A stretch of DNA of 64,000 nt from Glebionis coronaria (GCA_025667525.1 CM046874.1:658830963-658894962); one strand, 5' to 3'; positions 33,027 to 46,689 are shown, numbered from the stretch's first letter. Program-made: numbers and translations. The notes: generated from the letters alone by a model not told the origin.

Positions 33027-35245
33027 AGGGTCGTACATTTCAGGTCACTCTATATTGGTATTATTTGTGAATATGTATATTTGTGAATAATGTGCTTTAA
33101 TGGCTTGTTGTAGTGTTAAGGTATGATAATTTTTCAAGAATTTCTCACGAGATTCTAAATCTTTCAAAATATATCATACTAAAGCACTACAACTACCCCT
33201 TATTAACTTAAGGGGGAGCTATCATTTGTTCTATGGCCAAACAACAATTTCATTTTTACCCAAAGACCGGTTAATCCATTCAATATCCCAAATATTAATG
33301 GTTAACATTTTGGATAAGGGGAGAAAATGGGATTAAGGAGATTTAAATGATACTTGGCTAAAATGAAAAAGACTTAAAGATTATCCAACTTAATATGTGT
33401 AAAAGCACGTGTTAAGGGGGAGCGTTTTTGATGAACAAAACACCTAAGGTACAAAACTTTTGATTTCAATATCACAAGTACTTTAGGTGATTTTCAATGA
33501 TTTTTCATGGTGGCAATTCCTTCCCAAAACACGCTTAATTCACGACGGATGTGGTGACAAAAGGGTGGTAGGAATAGGTTTAGTCCAATGATTCATCAGA
33601 GCCGATGGAATCTTCCCAAGGACAATTCCCTAGTTAGAATTAGAAGTCCTAGGAAAGATGGAGAAAGAATGTGAACGTAGCTGAATGCCGACCAAGTACT
33701 TAAGCTAGCACTGGAACAATCACAACAAGGTGCTAGTGATGACGTATTGGTAAGCATTGAAGGGGTTGAAGAATGAAAAAGAAATGTAAAGATAAAGGGT
33801 GTAAAGAAAGAAGCCCTCCTTACAACTTTAGGCAGAAACCGGGTCAATACATATGCTATTGAGGTCATTTTTGCTAATGATTCTCGGTATTGAAGAAAGA
33901 CATCATGGACCCAGTGATGCAATGCACAACCCTTCCCCAGCTAACTCAAATATCTCTCAAAAGGTATTTGTTTTAATCACACGGAGATCAATACGTTATC
34001 TATTGGTTTATTCACTCCGAATAGACTGGTATTGAAAAGGTGGCACTCCTCTCCAGCCATCGCTCACTAAATCAAAACGCACAATCGAGTCTAGAGCCAA
34101 GAGATCATCAAAAGTCTCATTAGGACACTTTCCATTTATTCCTTGCTTTCTCACACACTGTGAAAAGTAAGAGATTTTCATGAGTCCTACGCAGTATTCC
34201 TGTAATATTGCCAGAACATCCGAGTAATACGCAAGTATTACAATGAAGATGGAAATCCTGCTTGAGCCAACATTAAACAAGCTCATGGTAGGTTACACGT
34301 GCGGTTCTTTTAGAACCAATCTTGTGAAAAACTGGAAGGTAACAGTGGTTTAATTCTTAATTGAACTTAAACTCGTTCCAGGCCTCTTCGCATTATCATA
34401 AGATCTTGCCAGAACACTCAGAGTGACTCTTTATTGACCACAGTGACGAGTGGAAATCCTTCTAGTGTCAACATCAAACAGCACTTGGTAGGTAACGCGC
34501 AAGATTCTTTATGAATTGAGCTCGTGACAACTGGAAAGCAACGATGGTGAAAATCTTAATTGAAATTCACTTGTTCCAGGTTTCATGAATTGACGGCTTT
34601 TTAATCACAAGGATAATTTATCCAAGTGATTCACTCTTTATGTTCGCAGTCAGCTTTGGACGGTCGAATAAAGAGAACGGGTTCACCCGCGAAATCCTGT
34701 CAGGAAGTTACTTAATTGAAACTATCCGTCACGGGTACGATATCTAATATCGTCCAACGGTCTTCACCGACCGGAGGTAAAATGCTACCGAATTAGAATA
34801 AAATGTTCAAAGCCATTTTATTCGTGTCGTTGCTGTGTACCTGCTGAAGACGGTGGCGTTGCTGTGTACCAGTGAAGACGGTGGTGTTGCGGTGTACCTG
34901 TAAAAGTCGTTCCCACATGCTTATGTCTTTTGCAACAAAAATTCAAGAAAGTACAAGATGAAGTCTTCCGCTGTACCAAATTCTGAAGCTTTCAAGAATC
35001 CAACAAAAAGACGTAAGTGTGTGGAACATGAAGTCACGAGGAGGCAAAGTTCACAAGAAAGGCAAAGATCGCACGTGAAAGGCCAAAGAACAATGCTCTC
35101 AAGTCAAAGCCAAAAAGATCAAATCAACATATTCACAACAAAAGAAAGAAAAGAAGAAAAGACTACGAGCTAAAGAACGAAGACTTAGTATAGTATGCTA
35201 GGTTTAGAACTTTGTAACGTGGAGTGACCTCCCTTAGGGGGAGAT
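33027..35245 (+). other. Element D 3' region and polypurine tract
   Basis: Non-coding, 2.2 kb. TTAAGGGGGAG-type purine tracts occur at about 33208 and 33411, with a shorter one near 33296. The true polypurine tract is CCCTTAGGGGGAGAT at 35231-35245, next to the 3' LTR. A diverged ~175-bp duplication lies at about 34207-34382 and 34405-34582 (both with TTGCCAGAACA, TGGTAGGT and CTGGAA). A short ~27-bp tandem repeat with GTTGCTGTGTACC and GAAGACGGTGG (three units) lies at 34827-34905. Confidence 0.75.
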
Positions 35246-35576
35246 TGTTAGAAATACGTTTTAACGTATATTAGAAGTGTCGGTCGCTCCACAATATGAT
35301 TTATGTTGTAATAGCTCGTAGTTAGTAATTAGTTATTATTTGCTTATTAACTTAAGTAAGAACCGGTCCATGGGCTTGTCATGGACCGGCCCAAGCCCAA
35401 TGTTTGGCTTGAACTATAAATACCCCTTTCCACTAAGGAAAGGGGTTGGTTGTTGTTTCATTCACTTTTCATATTAATAAAATCTTCCATATATTTCTCT
35501 CATTTTCTCTCTCTAGTTTCTCTCACTAGAAAAACATCAACCCACTTCATAGATTCATAGGTTATCAATTTCTACA
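35246..35576 (+). repeat. Element D 3' LTR
   Basis: 331 bp, no difference from 17562-17892 seen by eye. Followed by the right target duplication GATTA (35577-35581). Confidence 0.97.
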
Positions 35577-38000
35577 GATTATGTAATCTTGTATTTTATT
35601 TCCTATTGTATATGTATATGATGATTATATAATGATTAAAAATATTATGTGGGGATTTGGTGTTGATAGATTTGATAAACATGGTTAAAAAGATGGAAAA
35701 CCATAGGTAAAATGGTTAAAATCTTGCTTAAATGTGATGGCTGTATAAAAACAGTAAGTAACCTTATGTTAAACTGATAATATGGTAAAGTAGAATCAAT
35801 ATACAGAAAGTATTAGGTGTTATACACATGTGAGAGTTGGCCATGCAATGGAATCATCAAAATGGGTGAGATATGATCAAAACAAGATGAGTGTACCAAT
35901 CTGAATAGTCTGTTTTGTAGGGACTGTTAAGGATAGTTAAGCATGGAATGAGCAGTAGCTATAACTAACTTATTTGTAGCATATAATATGAAGTTTATGC
36001 CATCCAAAAATGAGCTTCTATCTCCTTATAGAACTCAAGATATGATAAAAATAGTGAAGATGAAACTAAAAATCAGATTTTGAAGAATTAATGTTTAATA
36101 GTATTATATAAGCACTCAAACTTATATAGTATAAAATGTGAATTGAAACCCACTAACTTATAAATTTCATTTATATAAATATGTATAAGGTTAAATAAAT
36201 GGACACTTTTTAAAAATGGTAGTTGAATAAGATTTATAAGTTGTAAAAACTATAAACATGATTTTTACGACTTTTTCGGCTATTACCGTAAATTAACGTT
36301 TTTCGCCATTTAAAACTTAGACGACCAAACCCGTCTAATGTAAAGTTTTTAAAAGTCATATAATGATATATAAGTACCTAATACAAGTAAACACCGATAA
36401 AACCCGAACTATATGACATACGGACATTAACGAGCTAAGTTAGCATATTTGGACTAATAATTTAACTAACTAAGTTAAACACTTATGAAAGTTACTTATT
36501 GGGCTTAACCCATTTGGGCCCAACATGTAAAGTATAAATACTGATAATACAAGTATAAAATGGATTAATACAAGTTAAAGAACTTATAATAAGCTTATTG
36601 GACTTAAAACATGTAAATAGGTAAAACTAGTAAACTAGTAAGAAGTTACCAACACATAAACTCAAAAATGAGTAAATAAGAGTATATAAATCCACTTGAT
36701 CATCATCATATGTATAAAATCATCATATGTATACATAATTGTTATTTTTATAAAGTCATTGGACAAGAGTCTAAGACGAGTATTATTTGTCTATGTTTCC
36801 GTGATTGAAGCACGTACCGTACATCCGAATTGCCGATAACCCGCTTTCCCACATCAACGTGAGTTCATAGCCTCACACTCTTATAAATGTTTTTATGAAA
36901 TGTTTTATAAACCCGTGAGGGAGATAACATGTTAGTTTTTATAAAATAGGACACAATTTGTCCCGATTGTTTGTTTATTGGTTTGGACCCGAATGATTGT
37001 ATGACCCGATGAATGATTAAATGACCCGATAGATAAAATGAAATGGATTATTAAAGTTAGGTTATGTCACTAAAAGTCCTATTAGCATTTATTGTGAACT
37101 ACCGGGATTTGGTAGACGCTTATGCATATAATAGTACTATTTGGGGACGATCACCCCAGTTCGCGCCTTGACGGTTGATCCCCGTCGTGCCACATTGATT
37201 GGTAAGAGAATTTATGTATGAGAAGATTTACACAAGCGTGATTATTGTGACGACACGCTATTTTAGATGGGCGAATTGAGTTTCGGGCTAGCTACCCGTT
37301 GTTTGTTTTAGTAAGGTAACAATGTCATGCGGCTTATAATAATCCAATTAACGAAATACTGCTTTATGCATTGAATTACGATACATTGCCTGACTAGCAA
37401 TACATGGTCTTATCATTGATATTATGTTCGTGTTTTGGTTTTATATAACCATATTCATATAACGGTTTTTATTTAATCTATACAACGTTATAAAATGTAT
37501 TGTATGATGTTTTTAACGACAATGGTTCGTATAATGATTTTGAAGGCGAAAGCCTATATTATGATTTTTGATAAGGATTTGTATAAAATGACTTTGGCTA
37601 TATTATGGCCTATTACAAAGATTTGTACAAATGATTTTCGGTAATAATTTAATACCGATGTTATATTGATGGATTTTATTAAACTCTATGAATTCACTCG
37701 TCGTTTTCGCTGACCTTTTCTCTTAACATGTTTTATCTCAGGTACTTGAAGGTAATTCTCGGGAAGACAACAAGAATTCATGGCCCGCACTTAAATAATA
37801 ATTTCCATTCAAATGCTTTGTAAAGCATGTATGATATACAATGACTTGGGACCTATGTAACTTTGATATTTATGAATGGAAATGCTTTATTAATAAACGA
37901 CGCGATTTTTATGCGTTGTCTATGATGTGAGTAATGTGCTATCCCGTAACACCAACTAGTCTTCCGTTGTATTGAGTTGTATAAATTTGGGGGTGTTACA
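35577..38000 (+). repeat. Element C 5' LTR, right part
   Basis: Starts with D's right target duplication and matches 47715-50136 of the 3' LTR. Ends GGGGGTGTTACA at 38000. No gene recognised. Confidence 0.95.
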
Positions 38001-41000
38001 GTTTGGTACCAGAGCTCTCGTTATAGAGAACGAAAGATTTTTAAAACCAAGGTTTTGAATAAAACATTTCAAAATCTTTTAACTATAAACATTTTTCAAA
38101 AAAAAATGTCTAAAAATCATTTGACTATAACGGTGCCGAAGAATTCCCGAGTTACCGACAACGCCAGACTGAGAAGTGTTATTTTAATATATATATAACT
38201 TGGATTATATATATATATATATGATGTAATCTTATTACATGATTGTTTGATGATTATTTTGGTATTTATACGACGTAGATTGTCAGAAGGAACCCTAAAT
38301 CCCCTAGTAAATTAATCGAAGCTATTCTCGTAGGAATTCCAGCTATCCTAGATTTAAACCAAGTTGTAGATATTTATGATCCCAACAAATGGTTGATATT
38401 CGTAGAAATGTAGATATTAGTTGATTGTGATATTGAAGAAGAATTGGTGGGATTAAATCTGATGTCGATGTCATGACGATCTTTCCTTATAGAGTGGAGT
38501 TTGACAAAACGTTACCACCTAGAAAGATGTCATCTGATTCGTTGTCATCCAATTCTTAAATTGAAATCGAAAGGGTGAATGTTGCACTTGAGGCTGTCAT
38601 TGGAACCATTACCCAAAAGCCTCATGCCACTAATACCTTTCCGAGAAGTCTAATTGAATGTATGAGTCATCTCATACTAGTGACTCATTTGATAATTGTT
38701 GTTGTAAGAGCTATAGGATTGGAAATTAAGTGTCGATCATATCAAGCTTTTATTTCCCTTTTAAGGTTTATGAATAAGATTGAAAGTATTGGTAAATAAG
38801 GTAGGATATCGAATTGAGTATAAAATTGGTTAAAACATGAATAAAGTGAAACTTAACCTGTATGGAATATGAGATTGTTAAGAGAAGTCGTTAAGTTCTT
38901 TGATTGAATTATAAGGTTTTAATTGATTGTTGATTCGTATTAAGGGTTGTTCCTAGGCCATTGTCCAATGACGAGGATGCCCAGTGTCCAATAAATAAAT
39001 TGAAGAGATCTTCTTCCGAATTGGGACCGATGGATCTCTCGGGACATGTGGAACACCTAATGACACTTTTAAAAATAATCCCTAACTTAACTGAGACATC
39101 AGTTGGTAGGATGAGTTTTGAGAATTGTATGACATAGTGACACGTAATGTGTTACGGTACAATTTTGACTTGTTTGTGATTAATGAAAAGACTACCTTTG
39201 ATAACTAAATTCTACATGTATTGATGTTATCTATCCTTTATTGCTTCATCCTAATGTTCGCATTAGTGATGCAACCATTGAGCAAGTACTCATCTCTGTT
39301 TGAGTTACGTTGTGAATTATTCTATTTTGAGTGCCATCGAGGTCATGAACCTCATGATTAATTGGCTAAGCTCATTTCCTATCATATCGTAGTTAATTCT
39401 TGGTGAAAAAGCTTTCATCACTCTTCTGCAGATCACTCATTGTTTTTATAAGATAAAATAGTATGCCTTGAGAAAAATTGAATTTTCATCACAATATGGA
39501 TTATTTAAAATGAGACTTATAAATAATCGTTATCGAAATGAAGTTGTTTATAAAAAACCTTGGAAAACTTAATTGTTTTCATAACAAAGAAAATCTTTGT
39601 AAATTTATTTTTGATTCTTATTTAAGAATTAAACATGAAAATGTTTTTATTATAATCATGATGATAAAATTTTGACGAACTGAGTATTGCATCGTTAATC
39701 TTGAAATTGTATATAGTTGCGCGCCTACATACAATTTGGAAGTAACCATGCAAGACTGATTAGCAGTCACCATAAAATTGATTAATAAACATAACATTTT
39801 CTTTAAAATTTTGAAGGATTGAAATTTTGTGAGATCTGCAAAAAGTGAAAAATAGGGACATAGTGTTAGGGACACCTACATATGTGCCTGTAGCATCTAT
39901 TCTTCTGAGTCAAAATTACTCATCTGTGGAAATTGTCTTATTTGACAATTGACGATTCTTTCTTGTCCAATTCTCCCGTAGTGAGATTCTTAGGAAAAGT
40001 ATATGATTACCGAGTGTTGATACCCGACTGGATGTATCGACGTTCTTATCATTTCTCTTGATTAGATTTCATTTGAATGACCTGGGTAACGATCCGAGGA
40101 GCTTTCGAATGCGTACTCAAATTATGAAAACATGGGATATATTCATATTCGTTAAATGTTTTCGTCTGTATCTGATTTGAAATTCTCTCGCATAGATTAT
40201 GCGTTGACCTTACTCTTTTAATGGTAGTTATGTCTCCTGATATCCTTGAATTTGTGAAGGATTATGAGTTATTATCAGTCTTTTGAGAAGTTCACATCTT
40301 ATCAACGGCAATGAAACTGGAAAGTTGATAGTGCCATTAGAATGGATTGATTGATTTTGACATGACAACATTGTCTTAATTGATGGGAACTCGAATAGAA
40401 TTCCCCTAAATGATAAGATGTTGATTATTAAAAGTGATCTAAATAATTCTTAGTGGGTGACCATATCCTGCATTTAGACTTGAAATTATACCGTGAATGG
40501 TTGTGAATTAGTCATAGATATTATAATCTAGAAAGAACTTAAAATAAATGTATTAAAAGATGTTTCCGTTATCTAAAACTTTAGGAAGTATTTATTGATG
40601 AATTACCTAGACTTTCGCCATTAAGGCAAGTTGAATTCGGTATTGATTATATTCCCGGTGCTGCACCTGTGGCTTGTGCACTGTACGTCAGCACCATCTG
40701 AATTAAAGGAATTACCGTACAACTGAGAGAGTTGTCGGAGAAAGATTTTATTCTACCGAGCTCGTCATCATGAAGAGCTATGGTGTTATCATTCCTTATA
40801 TTTATAGATTACTGTGAACTGAGTAAATTGACAATCGAAAACGATATCCATAACTCGAAATGGAAGATTTGTTCGATCATTTACAAGGTTCTCGCGTATG
40901 GTCTAAAGATTTGATCCATGGCATGATTATCATCAACTTCGCATCTGCGAAGAAGATTATCTACTCCAATCACTACATCCGGTACTTGTAACGAACATTA

Positions 41001-43011
41001 TGAGTTTTACGTGATGTCGTTTGGATTGACTAATATACATGTAGCATTCATAAATTTGGTGAATCATGTGTGTAGGCTGTAAATTGATAAATTCATGCTT
41101 GTGATCATTAAGAACTATTTGTTTGTTTATAAGAATAGAAAGGAGTTAATAATTATTTATAGATTGCCCTGAATTGGCCGAACAATTAAAAACTTGTACC
41201 TTAAATAATTAACATGTGATTAAAGACTTAATCCCTTACATTATTTGACCGTGCGATTAATAGAAAATGGAATCTATATTGACTCTTCAAAAATTTAGAG
41301 CCCTTTTAAGACTTTGGGTTTTACCAAAAAGAGAGTGCAAATGTGTTTTGACAAATGTCTTATCGAAAAGAATTTTTAAGGGATTATTTCCTTATACACA
41401 AATCATTTAACTAAACTCCTGTTTAGGGATAAATGTTTGTGTATACTTCTAGACAACCTAAAAAGAATTTAGGAAACTATATAACTTATTACTTGAAATT
41501 TGAAACGACAATTTTTGCTTTTCAACTAAGAAAATTTTGACCAAAATATAAACAAAGATTTTTCGAACATTTACGGATCTTACTAATTATTTTAATTATT
41601 TTCGATAAATCAACAAAAATCTTGTTAATTAAATTCAAATTTATTTTGGACATTTTTATATAATTGGTCGAATAAAGAAATTTAAAATTTTTACGTTTAC
41701 GTTTCATAAAAATTGGATATTTATTATTTAGTTACTTGTAATATGTATCGATGCTTTAAACGTTGGATTAAGAAAAACTGATAAAAATGATAGATGAGAC
41801 GAAACTGAAACTTAGAAAATATGAAGAAAGGTGAACGTAATTACTGACGCATAATATAGAAAGGATAAAGAATCAATTAGGACATGTTCCTTAATAATGA
41901 AGGTGCAAAATAAATTGCTGAACATTTTAGAAATAACCGATGTTTGTAAAAAGGGATAATATAGATAATAAAAGGGGTTCGCGGCTAATGTGAACCATTA
42001 AAATTGAGAAGCCGATGGCGTTAAAATGTATAAAAGGCCACTTGTGGTTGCCTAAATATGGAGATTTTGAGATATAGTTATGTTGGAGTCTTGTAAGTAT
42101 AAGTATTCTATTTATGTCATTTATGACTAAAAGTATCCTTGTCTGAAGAAGTTGTACTAATGGCAAATTATGAAGGCAGACATCGCCTCATACATTAGTA
42201 AATGTCTAGCTATTGCAAAGGTCATCATCTGAATTTGATTTGATTTGGGTCATCATCGACAGACTGACCAAATCTGCTAATATCATTCTTGTTAATAATA
42301 GATTCTTGATGAAGAAATTGACTATTTAAAGGAGTTGTGTAAACATGGTGTGCCTGTATCGATCATCTCTATCAAGATCCTCGCTTCGCATTGAATTTCT
42401 AGAGATTTGCTCAGAAGTCATTAAGAACGAATCTTGATGAGAGTACTGTGTACCACCCCAATCGAAGGGACGAGGTAAAGTAACGATACAAAATACTAGA
42501 AGCGATGTTTTATTGACCTTTGGTAATAAACCGTATAATCGTTTTCCTTTGGAGAGATTATCCTTGATAATTATCATATTAGGATTGAGATCGAATCTTG
42601 TTAGGGTCTAAATATTAGAGCATCTGTAACTAGGAGTTGGGATGAAGACACCCAACATACACCCATTGTGAGTTGGACATATCTTTTAGGTTTAAGGTTT
42701 CCTATGATGGCGAACCTAACCTTGCAAAATACCCGACCCGCGGGACCTGAAATGATTGTTGAAATTATGTTTTGATTATTGACTGCCGGTAGTGGGCAGG
42801 AGGTTATGTGAATATGAAATGTAGATCTTGAAGTGCCAGATGGGTAGCGAAGTTATGCCAAAAATTTTAACTATGGAAAAATGAATTGATGATCTGAAAG
42901 ATCATGGGATATAAGTCCCCGTTGTATGGGACCATTGAGATGATGTAAAAGTTGGTTTGAAAGGCATATAAGCTAGATCTACCCTAGGACTTCAAGAGCT
43001 GCATGAATTAT
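38001..43011 (+). pseudogene. Element C interior: heavily decayed Ty3 gag-pol
   Basis: The primer binding site TGGTACCAGAGC (38004-38015; iMet type with one change) follows the LTR. No ORF longer than ~75 codons remains, but Ty3 pol words can still be read in changing frames: RQVEFGIDYIPGAAPVA near 40630 (RT linker), words like YEFYVMSFGLTN near 41000 (RT palm), WVIIDRLTKSAN near 42250 and HGVPVSII near 42340 (integrase core), and TVYHPN near 42450. The order RT then integrase shows Ty3. The gag region (38020-40500) is no longer recognisable. Beyond repair; many stops and indels. Confidence 0.7.
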
Positions 43012-43016
43012 GTTTC

Positions 43017-43377
43017 TGTTGGGATTTAGATATCTTGAGTTGATATGACAAAACAAGATGAAGGACCTATTAGCAAATAGTTAGCTTAGATAGTAAGCTA
43101 GGGTTGTGATGTAACCCTAGTACCTCTATTATATAAAGAGGGTTAGGCACACATGGTTAGTTATTCATTCACAAACAATGTAAACCAGAGGTGTGTGTGC
43201 GTTCTCCTGGTGTCAAGCCTATTAGGCACCAGGAGCAGTAGTTAATAGCATTATTAATAGTAATCTTTATTAGTGAAAGCCTTGTTCTTGGTTATGATTG
43301 TGTTCTTTATGTTCCGCTGTGCTTATTACAATCATGATCATGATATCCCAGATGAGTCTAGATCCTAAGACTCAACA
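43017..43377 (+). repeat. Element F 5' LTR
   Basis: 361 bp. TATA-like TTATATAAAGAGG near 43128 lies between CCTCT and AGAGG, which can pair. A second hairpin, CTCCTGGTG…CACCAGGAG, at about 43204-43235 may mark the RNA processing region. Confidence 0.93.
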
Positions 43378-46019
43378 AGTGGTATCAGAGCTTGTTGGCT
43401 CTCGATCTGGTTGATCTACAAGGTTTTCATATGTTATTTTCTGTTTTTATATAAATAAAGTTGTTGATCTAGGGTTTTTGTCCCAACAAACCCTAGATGA
43501 TTCGTTGTTGGTTGCTGCTGATCTATCATATGCTATTACTGTGATGTTGCTGCTGTAGAATTGAAGACGGCTGCTGTTCTTAATACTTAGGGTTTCTAAT
43601 AAAACCCTAGATTCGTTTTTATGGAGGCAGGAGGTTCTATAATGGTGGTCATACTAGCTTTGGTGAGTTGATTTTTCAATCAACGATGAACCCTAGTATG
43701 ATCTAAGATGATTATGGTTGTTTTAGACTGTTGTTGCTTGTCTCTTTATTTTTAGACGTTCTGTGAAGAACCAAATACAATACAGAATGTTGCTTGGTTG
43801 GCGTGAAGAATCCTTGGATTGCTGTTGCTTGTTTCGTAGCTTTATGATGAAAGAGATGGGCCATAATTCTGTGAATCGTATGTATTCAATAGTTATTTGA
43901 ATTACTCGTTTCCTCTATATATGGGTCGTGGATGGTTGCGCATATTGTGGTCAAAGATTGGCATTTGATTTAAAGATATCTTTGAGTGCTGCCTTGATTA
44001 CTCACGTGATATGGTTTGGTTCCAAGAGAAAAGTAATTATGAAAGTGATGGATTCATTTTGGTGTCACGTGAGTTGACCTTTTGTTCTTTTGGGAAGCAG
44101 TATGAAAAGCAAACAATTCTATTTTCCTTGATTCTTGGACATGATGAGCAGGATTATGATAAGGTATAATTTCTATTAAAACTTTCTGGTATGTGAATAT
44201 TCTGCTTGTGAGTATTTTTGGACGTGGCTGGATGCGTAATTTTAGCAATTCAGATTTGCATGACTTGCTAAAATATTGGGGTTGCTTGATGAGGTTTCTG
44301 TTTGGTTCGTCGATATATAACGTGAGTAAGTCTTCAAGTTTTATTGCCTGCGTGATTTTAGAAGATTACTATGTTATGTGATACGAAAATATTGGGGAAC
44401 TAGTAGTGGTTTTATCTTTGAATATATTGTTTCCTAATATTATGGGGGAATAGATGAAAACGTGTGGGGCATGGCAGTTATGACTGATCCTCGTTTATCT
44501 CCCTATATTTGGACGTAATATAAAAAAAACGTGTGTGGAAGCTAAGGTCAAACGCATGTTGTGATATATCCTACGTGATTTTTGGACACAAATATAGTAT
44601 GTGTATTTTCCACTTTTCAATATGTGATACAGTCAATTCTTAAACGATTGCTATATTTATGGACGTGTATTATGGTTGGACGTGGGGTATATAAGAGATA
44701 TATGCAATAAATTGGTTTCCTAAGACTACGAGAGTTATGGCTTGCTGGACGTGGGGTATATAGTATGCAATAAATTGGACGTGATCTAACATGGGTTTAT
44801 GATGAGGTGCATATTACATTAAAGTTGGGCTTACACATATGAAGTACCGTTTATACAGTACCGTCCATATACTTTTGTACCACTCAGGTTTGTGACAGAT
44901 ACAGCAACATTATTCGTGACAGTTCTTGGCCACTAAAGGTTTGGATGAAGAAGATGTGTTTGATATTAGCAACAGCTTTCGCGACAGTGGGGGTGACAGA
45001 ATGTGAAAAAAAATGAAAAAAAAAATGAAAAAAAATGAAAAAAAAAGGTACAAAGGGTTTTGAGATGCTACTGGTAGATTTTCGTTATGCTACTGGTGAG
45101 CTATGGTTCCTACGGGTCATATATTACTCATGTTGGTTGTGCTCTCGGTTCCTCCTGGTAATATTCGATGGTTCCTTCTGGTTGAATCATCGGCTCCTAC
45201 TGGTCGGTTGCTACTAGTCGGGTCCTACTGGTCCGTACCACTAGTCGGTTCCTACTGGTTTGTTCCTACTGCTAGGTGTATGTTCTTGCTGACTTGATTT
45301 TTGTTCCTGCTGGCTTGTTGTATACTAACTTTCTTTGGTCGGTTTTGGTTCTTTCTAGTCAAGTAAGATTGATACTACTCTGATTTAGTGACTAGTCTGA
45401 TGTCACTACTTTTACTAGAGGAGGAGTTCTCAGCCATCATCATTTCGTTGTGGAGATTCATTGAAGAAGACATTTGCTTATCACTTATTTTATGTTGTAA
45501 TTGATTTTCACAGGTTTTGTGTTCTTATCATATCTTAAAAGGAAGGGAGTACCTTTTAAGATAACTTGCTTGGTTTGTATGGTGACGAAGATTCGACATA
45601 TCTAGCGAAGGGGTACGATCTATTCATATCTTAAAAGGAGTAGCAGCTTTTTAAGATACCTTGCTCTATGCGTACATTTGCTATCACTTGAAGGGGTTAC
45701 GTTATTGTGCTCAGTGTCTCATTTATTTGAGGATTTTGTTCATGCTCGACGTCGCGTGGTTAGTGCAAGACATAAGACACAAGTTTGGGAGATTCCACTT
45801 CTTCATCAAATTCGTTATACTTGATTTTCTTCATCAGTGATCACTCCATGGAACCTACTGGATTTGCCGTGTACTTCTTAAGGGGAAGACGATCCTTTTT
45901 GAGTTGATGTGACAAAAAGGGGAAGAATGCATGGATCAAGGGGAAGCTTAGCCTTCATCTATATTAGCTTCAGGGGAAGCTTGTGCTTACTGGTTTTGTC
46001 AAATCAACTAGGGGAAGAT
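43378..46019 (+). other. Element F interior, non-coding
   Basis: Primer binding site TGGTATCAGAGC at 43380-43391 (perfect). No gene. An A-rich run of aaaaaaaatg units lies at 45005-45050, and a loose repeat of GGTTCCTACTGGT at about 45065-45310. AGGGGAAG-type purine tracts recur at about 45880-46019. Confidence 0.8.
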
Positions 46020-46380
46020 TGTTGGGACTTAGATATCTTGAGTTGATATGACAAAACAAGATCAAGGACCTATTAGCAAATAGTTAGCTTAGATAGTAAG
46101 CTAGGGTTGTGATGTAACCCTAGTACCTCTATTATATAAAGAGGGTTAGGCACACATGGTTAGTTATTCATTCACAAGAAATGTAAACCAGAGGTGTGTG
46201 TGCGTTCTCCTGGTGTCAAGCCTATTAGGCACCAGGAGCAGAAGTTAATAGCATTATTAATAGTAATCTTTATTAGTGAAAGCCTTGTTCTTGGTTATGA
46301 TTGTGTTCTTTATGTTCCGCTGTGCTTATTACAATCATGATCATGATATCCCAGATGAGTCTAGATCCTAAGACTCAACA
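46020..46380 (+). repeat. Element F 3' LTR
   Basis: 361 bp; near-identical to the 5' LTR at 43017-43377. Confidence 0.93.
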
Positions 46381-46689
46381 GTTTTGTATATCTAACTTGA
46401 TGAAATGTATATCAAGTGAAAATCTGATTATTCCTTAATGAAGTTTAGATCGGCGAAAAGTTGCATTCAACAGAAACCCGTGAACATCATGGATAAAGAA
46501 AGTAAGTCAACATTTAGCCTGATCTTATTCCCGTAGTTATGTTTGATGAAACTCGCGTATTGTAATGGATTACACTTGTGAGAAAAGACCGAATGTGGAG
46601 GAAATACCCACATGGCTTTAACTCTATAAGGAGCGAGTAGTAAGATAAGATGATCTTTGAGGGCAACGATCCTGTTTAGGGGTAAATGC
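46381..46689 (+). other. Element C interior, 3' end
   Basis: The last part of element C after the F insertion. No readable coding. A weak polypurine tract, TTTAGGGGTAAATGC, directly precedes the 3' LTR. Confidence 0.55.

Larger units (their letters stand above)
17562..35576 (+). mobile_element. Element D: intact 18 kb SIRE-like Copia retrotransposon with three long ORFs
   Basis: Bounded by two 331-bp LTRs (TGTTAGAAATACG…TTTCTACA) that appear identical by eye, with exact GATTA target duplications at 17557-17561 and 35577-35581. Contents: LTR promoter, iMet-type primer binding site, leader with TTCCGAATAG tandem array, gag ORF, pol ORF in the -1 frame, a spacer with a second array, a third ORF, a 2.2 kb 3' region, and a polypurine tract. 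All three ORFs are open. Identical LTRs plus open ORFs imply a very recent insertion and possible activity. At 18 kb it is much longer than typical Copia elements (about 5-10 kb; family knowledge). Confidence 0.95.
43017..46380 (+). mobile_element. Element F: non-autonomous 3.4 kb LTR retrotransposon
   Basis: Two 361-bp LTRs (TGTTGGGA…CTCAACA) at 43017-43377 and 46020-46380 differ at about 5 positions. The 5-bp flanks GTTTC (43012-43016) and GTTTT (46381-46385) are an almost exact target duplication. A perfect iMet primer binding site and a polypurine tract (aggggaagatt at 46010-46019) are present, but the 2.6 kb interior has no coding ORF. This is a LARD/TRIM-class parasite that needs proteins from another element. 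It is inserted into element C. Confidence 0.92.
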
